Positions 1 to 6,030 of a DNA stretch of 6,030 nt are shown here, one piece after another. The translations under genes were made by a program, and so were the position numbers. Position 1 is the first letter of the stretch. The number at the start of each line of letters is the position of its first letter. The notes below the pieces were generated by a model that saw only the letters and a list, made by a program, of their open reading frames with translations, did not search any database and had not been told where the DNA came from. Source of the stretch: Mycoplasmataceae bacterium (lineage in GTDB: Bacteria > Bacillota_I > Bacilli_A > Mycoplasmatales > Mycoplasmoidaceae); assembly GCA_031261045.1 (NCBI GenBank), contig JAISKE010000097.1, positions 1-6,030 of the forward strand, given 5' to 3'.

Positions 1-1
1 A

Positions 2-808
2 TCTTTAGTGCCACTGCCGACAGTGAATCTTAGTACTAGTGATGGAGAATTTCCGTTAGATACCAACGATAGTATTGTAGTTCATGCTAGCGTAGATAAA
101 CCGTGTGGTTTTTCATACAACTGAGAAATAAACGATTTACCGTCTTGGTTGCAAATAAACCATAATTTGTGAGGGAATGAAGTTACTTTATTTAATGCTA
201 ATAATAATTCATATGATTTTATGCCGTTTCAATCCATTTTAATGTGTAATTATGGTAGTTATAGCAGTGACACCATTGCGGTTTCTTGCAATAACACTCA
301 TCAACAGCATTTTTTCTCATTTAATGATTTTAAAGTAAATACACTTGCCAAAGCTATAACTGGTTTTCAAACCACAGTGATTGAAAGCCAACCAACACTC
401 GTTATACCGACTTCAATTAATAACGTAGCAATTGAAAGAATTAGCGATGGCGCATTTCAATCCTCTTCAGAATTAGGAACTACAACTAAACAATTAATAT
501 TTAATTACAATGCACCTTTGAACACTATTAATGCAAATGCTTTTGCTGGCAATAGCTTGGAATCAATTTATTTTTCTCAATCTCTAGATTACATTGGTAA
601 CAACGCTTTCGCTCAAAATACCGCGTTAAACACATTAGAATTTACAAGAATGACTCCACCATCATTCGAAGCCACTTCTTTTGCAAATGACACAGCAATT
701 TCCACCATATATATTCCGCACGGTTCGATAAATAATTATGCAACACCATCAGTTATGAATGCTTTAAATATAAATGATCCAAGCATTTTCCACGAAAGGG
801 CGGCGTAG
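2..808 (+). CDS. BspA-type leucine-rich-repeat surface protein, 5' end outside window
   Basis: The visible 268 residues run from the window edge to a TAG stop; the true start lies upstream. The frame is open across two TGA codons (122-124 and 170-172), which read as Trp in the contexts SYN-W-EIND and HNL-W-GNEV. Residues 1 to about 110 are rich in Ser, Asn, Thr and alternating hydrophobics, like an Ig-like or other beta-sandwich module, but no family can be named. Residues about 115-260 carry BspA/LRR_5 repeats: ERISDGAF, NTINANAF and DYIGNNAF, each followed by a beta-strand. They end in the typical closing strand IYIPHGSINNY. LRR_5 proteins of this kind are usually exported and bind host or matrix partners. 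No C-terminal membrane helix is visible, so any anchor or signal peptide must be at the missing N-terminus. The next gene starts three bases after the stop, so the two are probably cotranscribed. The family call is firm; the ligand is unknown. Confidence 0.85.
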
Positions 809-811
809 AAA

Positions 812-2302
812 ATGAATAAAAAATTGTTTAATCTAAAAAAGTTTATAGGATTACTATCTGTTTTTATCATTTTTATATTGGCTATTTTTTTGTTTGCTCA
901 AAACACAAATTCCTCTTCGCAGATTCAAAATGATAAGCAACAGACGTATTTAAAATCTGTGTCTGATGAAAACACAACTTTTGTTTTAAACCGAGAACAA
1001 ATTTCTGATTGGAATATTACATCTGGTTCGCTAGAATTTAATATTTTGACTGATACCGACCACTCTGGCACTGTTGAAATTGAAAAAGCATTGCCTGAAG
1101 GAGATCCGTTTGTAGCGAAGAATTTATTTATTCCGAGTTTTATAATCTATAACGATAAACAATACAATGTGACTGGAATTGCTAGTCAAGCGTTTGCTAA
1201 CGTCTCACTTAATGGTTCGATTCATTTAGGGGATGCTATAACAACTATTGGTGATGAAGCGTTCGCCAACTCTGGTTTACAAGTGAATTCGTCAATTGTA
1301 ATACCGAAATATGTTAATAAAATTGGTGACATGGCTTTTTTTGGTTTAGGAACACAAAAATTTTATTTGGAATCTACAAAAACAATAGATATCGGGACTC
1401 TCTCTTTTGGTTACGAGAATAATTCATTATTTGTTTACCCGACCATATACGATAATTTTATCAAAAATAGAAATTTAATAGGTTACAATGTCGTTAAAAT
1501 GAAAAAAACAACCAAAATGGCCGATTGAGCTTATTTAAAAGAAAATGATGATATCTTTGATAAGAAAGCAATTACGCTAAACAGTTTTATTGATAATGAA
1601 TGTGTTTTGTCAGCGTTTACTTGTAAACCCAATACAGATGATGTTAACCCGGCGTTAAAATGTGAACTAACATGCTTGTCGGACCCTAGTTTTGCTTCAT
1701 TTAACTGATTAAAGGCATCAAGTATGAGTAGCGGAGACATTGCCTTAAATATTACTTTAAGCAAAATACCATCATTTGCGAATAGTTGTTTATTTAATTT
1801 AAAATTATTTTCGGACGAAAATAAAGATATCTGTTTCTACAGAAGTTTCATCATTGTGCTTGGGAACGAGGAACAAGAATACACAAATTATCAATTTGTT
1901 TATAATCAAAATATTTTGTATTCCAATCCAGCTACATTAAAAGTTAAACATGGTAGTTATTTGTATTTTGACCCTTTCGCTGTTTCGATATCTAATCATG
2001 TTTTTCCTACTCAGGACCAGACTATATCAATCAACTCAATAAACAACAAGTATAAGAAATATGTTGCCTATAACGAAAACACTAATGTATTAAGTATTGC
2101 GCCTAATGCCAAGAACGGGAATGCAGTAATTATTTTCTCAATTACATTAGGTAACGATATACAACAGTATACTTTAACGATTGGCGTTTTTGGGAATAGA
2201 CTGCCACTTATTTTAGGATTAACAATTCCGCTTGGAGTTTTAATTATTGCTGGTTCAGCATTTTTGATTTATTATTTATTAAAAAGTCGTAAGATTAACT
2301 AA
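812..2302 (+). CDS. Membrane-anchored BspA-type leucine-rich-repeat protein, 496 aa
   Basis: This is one continuous gene when TGA is Trp (codons 239 and 299, at 1526 and 1706); read with TGA as stop it would split into two fragments. Residues 1-10 are Lys-rich and 11-29 form a strong hydrophobic helix, a signal peptide or signal anchor. There is no lipobox Cys, so it is not a lipoprotein. Residues about 115-228 hold LRR_5 repeats (TGIASQAF, TTIGDEAF, NKIGDMAF). Residues about 230-460 are a beta-rich extracellular region of unknown family with scattered Cys. Residues about 464-490 are a second membrane helix, followed by the basic tail KSRKIN, so the bulk should be displayed outside the cell with the C-terminus inside. 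The start is supported by its position three bases after the upstream TAG and by an AAAGGG ribosome binding site (795-800), slightly far at 11 bases. It is likely an operon partner of the preceding LRR gene. A surface or adhesin role is inferred from the family. Confidence 0.85.
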
Positions 2303-2594
2303 TACAAGATCCTTTGGTCAATTGTAATTAAGATTTATTATATATACCAATTAAGTGTTGGGTTTGTGTTATTAAATATCCTAGTTTTCGACGCATATTA
2401 AGCTCATTAACACGTTAGCTATACACATCTGTTTTTTTAGTTACGTTATCAAAAACTTGTATCTTTCCAATTACTTTGTTAAAGATAATTTTAAGAATCA
2501 ATTTAACTTTTTATATACTTATCTTTCTGAGAACTCAAAGGGACCAACATCGGCCTCGTGAAATATTGTTTATAAAAAAATGAAAATTATATGA
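2303..2594. other. Noncoding intergenic stretch
   Basis: No open frame of useful length is present on either strand, even with TGA as Trp. The longest tail is about 33 codons read through behind the LRR gene stop, with no start or family resemblance. I see no strong terminator for the LRR operon: the only hairpins (TTGGT/ACCAA at 2314-2350, GTTAAA/TTTAAC at 2478-2507 followed by five T) are short and AT-based. The last part, 2531-2560, is markedly GC-richer (17 of 30 bases) than its surroundings. No tRNA cloverleaf was recognised. Confidence 0.6.
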
Positions 2595-2596
2595 AA

Positions 2597-2607
2597 TATG
2601 TTACAAT
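2597..2607 (+). promoter_or_regulatory. Putative extended -10 promoter element
   Basis: TATG, one base, then TACAAT matches an extended -10 (TRTGnTATAAT, one mismatch). It is kept in the opposite arm as TATGCTACAAT, which supports function. No good -35 lies 16-18 bases upstream, as is common for mollicute promoters. Transcription would begin near 2614, giving a leader of only about 14 bases that starts at the ribosome binding site, so the assignment is tentative. Confidence 0.45.
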
Positions 2608-2614
2608 TATAAGT

Positions 2615-2619
2615 AGGAG
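2615..2619 (+). promoter_or_regulatory. Ribosome binding site AGGAG
   Basis: AGGAG lies eight bases before the ATG at 2628 and fixes that start. The otherwise almost identical leader of the inverted paralogue has AGTAG here, so this copy should be translated more strongly. Confidence 0.7.
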
Positions 2620-2627
2620 ATATAAAT

Positions 2628-2912
2628 ATGGATATAAATAAAGAACAAAAAGACATAATTGCTAGAAGCGAAGGCGAATTAGCGACTAAAAAAATAGAGA
2701 TCGAAGAGTTAAAAACTGAACGAGATCAAGCAATTGCGAAGGCACATGCTGACTATGAATTAGTTGTTGTTGAAATTGACCAACACCTTATCAAAGATTT
2801 AGCTGAAATTGATCGTCTAAAAAGAGCGGCTGAAGAGAAAAAGAAATTGGCTATAGCAGATGCTAAAGTTCACCTACAACGTGTACTTGATTCTATCGAA
2901 GCAAAATATTAG
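2628..2912 (+). CDS. Small coiled-coil protein, 94 aa (copy 1 of inverted pair)
   Basis: This is an unrecognised family. The protein is almost wholly Lys, Glu, Asp, Ala, Leu and Ile in an alternating charged/hydrophobic pattern without Pro or Gly-rich breaks, so a single long alpha-helix or coiled coil is expected. There is no signal peptide or membrane helix, so it is probably cytoplasmic. It aligns without gaps to the protein at 3725-4009 with 62 of 94 residues identical. The conserved blocks are residues 1-12 (MDINKE.KDIIA), 26-40 (EELKTER.QAI.KAH, approximately) and 69-94 (EEKKKL.IAD.K then VHLQRVLDSIE.KY). The middle (41-57) keeps only 5 of 17 residues. The start is set by the AGGAG site and by conservation with the paralogue. 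It ends just before a hairpin terminator and has its own putative promoter, so it is probably monocistronic. Self-association or hetero-association of the two copies is plausible from the coiled-coil character but not shown. Confidence 0.85.
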   Translation: MDINKEQKDIIARSEGELATKKIEIEELKTERDQAIAKAHADYELVVVEIDQHLIKDLAEIDRLKRAAEEKKKLAIADAKVHLQRVLDSIEAKY

Positions 2913-2930
2913 TCTATAAATCAATATTTA

Positions 2931-2965
2931 AAAAATATCATTGCATTATACGCAATGATATTTTT
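2931..2965. terminator. Bidirectional hairpin terminator between convergent genes
   Basis: A perfect 14-bp stem (AAAAATATCATTGC paired with GCAATGATATTTTT) closes a 7-base loop ATTATAC. It has an A-run at the left foot and a T-run at the right, so both strands end in a U-tract. It lies 18 bases after the plus-strand coiled-coil gene and 11 bases after the stop of the minus-strand gene, the expected place for a shared terminator. Confidence 0.85.
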
Positions 2966-2976
2966 CAATCAAATAT

Positions 2977-3696
2977 TTAGATGGCGCGATTAAGCTTTCA
3001 ATTTTTAGCTAGCTCATCACATTCTTCTTCAAATAAATTTTGTGCGTCTTGTTCCAACTTAAAATATTTAGGTACTAATAATTTACTGTTTTTAATTTGA
3101 ATTAAGCAATACTTAAATTTTTCCGCAATACTTTCTCCGTTGTAGAATACAAAGATGCGATTCTTGTATTCGCTCTTGTAGTTACGTAGGACTCGATCAT
3201 GAGTCATCTTAATGTATTCTTCATCAGTGTGTGTTTTAGTTCAGTCACGGTGTAATCATCTCATATCAGCACAAACGTCCGCAATACAATCAATTCCATA
3301 ACCAGTGTAATTTTTCTTAATCCATTCCTCCAAGTCGATGTGCAATAAACCTATTTTGTCACACAAACCATCGGTAATTAATTGTTTTGTCTGACTATAA
3401 ATGCCCCTTAAGCATAAGCAATTAACATTAATCGGATCATTAGTCATTTCACTAGCCAAATTTAAGGTAGACTTCATAATAGAAATCACGATCTCTTCTG
3501 GGGCAAGTTTACGATTAACTTTAGTGTCGACTGAAGTAAAAAGTTCTTCAATTGCTTTATTATTATCAATTGCCTTTTCTAAAGCAACATCAAAAGTACC
3601 ATCACGATTACTAACCTGAGACTTTTTTACAATTTCAGGTAATGATGATTTAGTTATATATTTAGAAACAATATCCTTGTAATCGTTGTCGGACAT
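2977..3696 (-). CDS. Hypothetical protein, about 239 aa, no recognised family
   Basis: The frame runs unbroken to TAA at 2977-2979 if the three TGA codons at 3256, 3241 and 2998 are Trp; the first two fall in the segment ADMR-W-LHRD-W-TKTH. The ATG at 3696 (MSDNDYKDIV) is preferred. The frame stays open further upstream, to a GTG at 3756, but that lies inside the preceding coiled-coil gene and has no ribosome binding site. No good Shine-Dalgarno precedes 3696 either; the gap after the upstream stop is 28 bases, so translational coupling or readthrough from the coiled-coil gene at 3725-4009 is likely. The protein appears soluble, with no signal peptide or membrane helix. It is mostly helical in composition with several Cys (CLCL, GLCDK, CIADVC, KYCL, EECDE), which might bind metal, though no classical finger spacing is seen. 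The C-terminal third is Lys/Tyr/Phe-rich. I do not recognise a domain and assign no function. Exact start is uncertain. Confidence 0.75.
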
Positions 3697-3724
3697 ACTA
3701 ATTTTAAATTCATTTACTATATGA

Positions 3725-4009
3725 CTAGTATTTCTTTTCAATTGAGTCAAGTACACGCTGTAAGTGAACTTTTTCGTCAGCTATTAAAAGTTTCTTTTTT
3801 TCTTCTACGGCCATTCTTTGTTTTTCAATTTCAGCTAATTCTCTCTTAAAAGATTGTCCAATTCTCACAACTGCTTTTTCAAAGTGTTGATGTGCTTTTT
3901 CAATCGCTTGGGCTCTTTCGGTTTTTAATTCCTTAATCTCAATTTGTTTTTCAACAAGTTTTCCTTTTGCTGCTGCAATTATGTCTTTTGGTTCTTTGTT
4001 TATATCCAT
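3725..4009 (-). CDS. Small coiled-coil protein, 94 aa (copy 2 of inverted pair)
   Basis: This is the paralogue of the gene at 2628-2912: same length, gapless alignment, 62 of 94 residues identical, opposite orientation. It has the same charged helical composition. Pro at residue 7 replaces Gln, and the central third differs strongly (AVVRIGQSFKRELAE here against VVVEIDQHLIKDLAE). The N-terminal MDINKE and the C-terminal KVHLQRVLDSIE.KY blocks are kept. The ATG at 4009 is fixed by conservation with copy 1, although the ribosome binding site is weakened to AGTAG. It begins 87 bases after the ATPase stop on the same strand, with no clear terminator between them, and has its own conserved -10-like element. 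The unknown gene at 2977-3696 follows by 28 bases and is probably in the same transcript. The function is unknown. Confidence 0.85.
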   Translation of the reverse strand: MDINKEPKDIIAAAKGKLVEKQIEIKELKTERAQAIEKAHQHFEKAVVRIGQSFKRELAEIEKQRMAVEEKKKLLIADEKVHLQRVLDSIEKKY

Positions 4010-4017
4010 ATTTATAT

Positions 4018-4022
4018 CTACT
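4018..4022 (-). promoter_or_regulatory. Weakened ribosome binding site AGTAG
   Basis: This occupies the exact position of AGGAG in the other arm. The single G-to-T change reduces pairing with the 16S rRNA 3' end, so copy 2 may be translated less efficiently. The start at 4009 rests on the conserved leader rather than on this site. Confidence 0.5.
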
Positions 4023-4029
4023 ACTTATA

Positions 4030-4040
4030 ATTGTAGCATA
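4030..4040 (-). promoter_or_regulatory. Putative extended -10 promoter element
   Basis: Read on the minus strand this is TATG, C, TACAAT, the same element as ahead of copy 1 with one base changed outside the -10 hexamer. It lies between the ATPase stop and copy 2, so copy 2 and the following gene can be transcribed independently of the ATPase. No convincing -35 is seen. Confidence 0.45.
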
Positions 4041-4096
4041 TTACAATAGTTTTTATTTATTAATATTTAATCTATATGTCCCCATCAAAATAAGAG

Positions 4097-6030
4097 TTAG
4101 TTAATTTTCAATAATTTAAATGTTTCGACAATTGGGATAATACCGACGGCTAAAACGATGGTTACCAATCAAGGCTGTCAATCCATATTGTCCATGCCTA
4201 GTACATTGTGAGCATTTGGAGCATACATACTAATCATGGCTAACATTACCACGACGCTGATAGAAATACACATGGCCATTGGCAATCATTTATTCATATC
4301 AATTTGCTTAGATAAGATGGAATGTGTATCCGAACGAACATTTAAAGAATGGAACACTTGTGACAGCCCAATGGTTAAAAAGGCCATTGTCATACCACAA
4401 TATTCCGGATCGCCGCCAAAGTGACTGCGCATCACAAAGTTACCTAAACAATATGCACACAATGACAACGAGAACAAACAAATACCATGCAGCAAGATAC
4501 GTTTTACTAAATCTCTTGAAAATAATGAATGCCGTATTTGAGCCTTCTGCTGCATAATATTCTTTTCAGCCGGGTCCAGTCCGAGGGCCAAACAAGGGAT
4601 GGTGTCAGTTACTAGGTTAATTACCAATAGTTGAATGGGATTTAAAACTTCATTTAGTGGGAAAGTATTAGGGTGTCCTAATGCTACGGCAATGGTACCA
4701 GCGATAAAGATAGTCATAACAATTAAAATCTCTGCAATGTTACCAGCAATTAAATATTGAATAACTTTTTGAATGTTACGATAAATTCTACGCCCTTCAA
4801 AAACAGCACTACCGATAGTGGTGAAGTTATCATCTAATAGAATCATATCAGACGCATCTTTAGCGACATCTGTGCCAGTGATGCCCATAGCAACGCCAAT
4901 GTTGGCGGCCTTTAAAGCGGGCGCATCATTAACTCCGTCACCGGTCATGGCAACAGTTTCCTTATTATTTTGTAAAGCTTTAATAATTCTTAACTTAGAA
5001 GCCGGTGATACTCGAGCAAATACAGTGGTAGTTTTAATGGTTTCAGTCAACTGTTCGTCAGTCATTTTATCTAATTCTTCACCGCTAATAACCGTATTAC
5101 CTTCTTCAAAAATATGTAATTCAGTGGCAATAACACGAGCAGTTATTTTGTGATCGCCAGTAATCATGATGGTGCGAATACCAGCTTCGTGGCACATTTG
5201 AACAGCAGCGATAACTTCTTTACGTGGTGGATCAATCATCCCGGTTAAACCAACAAACACCATATCATGCTCATAATCTTTATTTGGATGAGCAGTGGTA
5301 ACCTCAGTTTTGGCATAACCTAAGATACGTAATGCCTTACCGGACATTTCTTCAATAGCTTTTTGGATATGTTCGACATCTTCGTTGGTTTTAGCTCTAA
5401 TGCCTTGTTCGGTTAATACATGTGAACATTTTTGGATCAATTCTTCAGCAGCGCCTTTAGTAAACACAAATTCTTTGCCTAAATATTCGTTAACAGTTGA
5501 CATTAATTTACGTTCAGAATCGAATGGTTGCTCAGATGTACGCTTATGTTCTTTCTTTAAGTCTTGAACATTTAACTTAAATAAAGGAGCTAAACTTAAC
5601 AGTGCACCTTCAGTTGGATCGCCAATAGTTGCTTCGGGGTCTTTATCACTAATAGAGGCGTTATTACATAAGATACTAGTTAAAACAATATCTTTATATT
5701 TATCTGGGTTAGAGGCCGCTTCTTCTAATAAAGTATATTTCTTATGAAGAATATCATCCATCGTTAATAGGTTAACAACGGTCATACGGTTTAAAGTTAA
5801 AGTACCAGTCTTATCACTACAAATAACAGTGGTGTTGCCTAAAGTTTCCACAACGGGCAACTTACGGACGATAGCGTTTTTTTTAGCCATTCGTTGGACG
5901 CCCAATGACATGACGATGGTGGCGGTAGCCGGCAAACCTTCAGGGATAACCGCAACGGCTAAGGTGATGGCCAACATTAATGGTTCAATCCAATTGTAGT
6001 GGTGTCAACCATTAGGGGTTAGGTGTAATG
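4097..6030 (-). CDS. P-type Ca2+-transporting ATPase (P2A), N-terminus outside window
   Basis: The visible 643 residues hydrolyse ATP to move cations, most likely Ca2+ out of the cytoplasm, across the plasma membrane. In order: M4 with PEGLPA (E30), the phosphorylation motif DKTGT (D72), GDPTEGAL (136-143), the nucleotide-site KGA (K191), TGDGVNDAP (from T362), then M5-M10. Ca2+-ligand positions of SERCA site II are kept: Glu in M4, N430/E433 in M5 (GNIAE), and N471/T474/D475 in M6 (NLVTD). At the position of the SERCA M8 Glu there is Gln (Q557), as in PMCA-type pumps, suggesting one ion per cycle. The frame passes through TGA codons at 6005, 4286, 4178 and 4169. Reading 4286 as stop would remove M9-M10, about 63 residues. 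Roughly the first 260-280 residues (actuator domain, M1-M3) are missing, judged from usual family length. Base composition is less AT-rich than the neighbouring genes, as expected for a conserved housekeeping gene. Ion specificity is inferred. Confidence 0.93.

Larger units (their letters stand above)
2595..2662 (+). repeat. Left arm of a 68-bp inverted repeat
   Basis: Aligned to the reverse complement of 3975-4042, 64 of 68 bases agree with no gaps. The four differences are in the base before TACAAT, in the ribosome binding site (AGGAG here, AGTAG there), and in codons 5 and 7 (Asn synonymous AAT/AAC; Gln CAA versus Pro CCA). The arm spans the leader and first codons of the coiled-coil gene. 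Similarity falls sharply just upstream of the arm and drops after codon 12, so the leader is better conserved than the gene body. Confidence 0.9.
3975..4042 (-). repeat. Right arm of a 68-bp inverted repeat
   Basis: This is the reverse-complement counterpart of 2595-2662, with 64 of 68 bases equal. It covers the putative -10 element, ribosome binding site and first codons of copy 2. The two arms point towards each other and enclose about 1.3 kb (2663-3974), the arrangement needed for inversion rather than deletion if they recombine. Confidence 0.9.

Noticed and set aside
1526..1723. Apparent end of one LRR gene and start of another (TGA at 1526, ATG at 1724)
   Set aside because: The frame is continuous through TGA at 1526 and 1706; the intervening codons look like normal coding sequence, and only the fused product has both membrane helices.
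1531..1764. Minus-strand open frame of 77 codons
   Set aside because: It is antisense to the LRR gene body, which is open across the same region in a better-supported frame.
2328..2396. Minus-strand 22-codon peptide starting MRRKLGYLITQTQ
   Set aside because: It superficially resembles the start of a regulator, but is short, lacks a ribosome binding site and stops at both ends; probably chance.
2478..2512. Possible terminator hairpin GTTAAA/TTTAAC followed by T residues
   Set aside because: Only six AT-rich pairs with an 18-base loop, far from the preceding gene; too weak to call.
3697..3756. Upstream GTG start at 3756 for the unknown minus-strand gene
   Set aside because: It would lie inside the 3' end of the coiled-coil gene in another frame, where the sequence is dictated by that gene, and it has no ribosome binding site; ATG 3696 is cleaner.
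2595..4042. Insertion sequence flanked by terminal inverted repeats
   Set aside because: The arms contain gene starts rather than outer ends, no target-site duplication was seen and no transposase motif is recognisable in the enclosed gene.
4236..5567. Several plus-strand open frames of 60-111 codons
   Set aside because: All are antisense to the P-type ATPase, whose motifs leave no doubt about the coding strand.

Overview
The window comes from a low-GC bacterium that reads UGA as tryptophan. Four of the five genes contain in-frame TGA codons where a reading frame clearly continues (122, 170, 1526 and 1706 on +; 6005, 4286, 4178, 4169, 3256, 3241 and 2998 on -). No gene ends in TGA; all six visible ends (the two LRR genes, the two coiled-coil paralogues, the central gene and the ATPase) use TAA or TAG. 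Genetic code 4, the AT-rich sequence, the small coiled-coil proteins and the secreted leucine-rich-repeat proteins point to a mollicute (Mycoplasma/Spiroplasma-like). Genus cannot be settled from this window. If TGA is read as stop, three of the genes fall apart into pieces and a fourth loses its C-terminus.

Layout. From 2 to 2302 (+) lie two adjacent genes, three bases apart, for exported BspA-type leucine-rich-repeat proteins. The first is cut by the window edge. The second is complete, with an N-terminal signal/anchor and a C-terminal membrane helix. A noncoding stretch of about 300 bases follows (2303-2594).

From 2595 to 4042 lies a symmetrical unit. Two paralogous 94-residue coiled-coil genes face each other (2628-2912 + and 3725-4009 -). 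Each is led by the same 68-bp sequence in opposite orientation (64 of 68 bases equal) that carries a putative extended -10 element, the ribosome binding site and the first codons. Between them, on the minus strand, is an unrecognised gene of about 239 codons (2977-3696). It lies just downstream of the second paralogue and converges on the first across a perfect 14-bp hairpin that probably terminates transcription from both sides.

From 4097 to 6030 (-) is most of a P-type Ca2+-transporting ATPase, cut at its N-terminus by the window edge.

The ATPase is a standard housekeeping ion pump. The LRR pair is probably surface-exposed and host- or environment-facing. The most unusual part is the inverted paralogue pair with its embedded unknown gene. 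Its geometry would allow inversion between the two leaders, exchanging which coding body lies behind the strong (AGGAG) or weak (AGTAG) ribosome binding site. That is a hypothesis and is not shown by this sequence.
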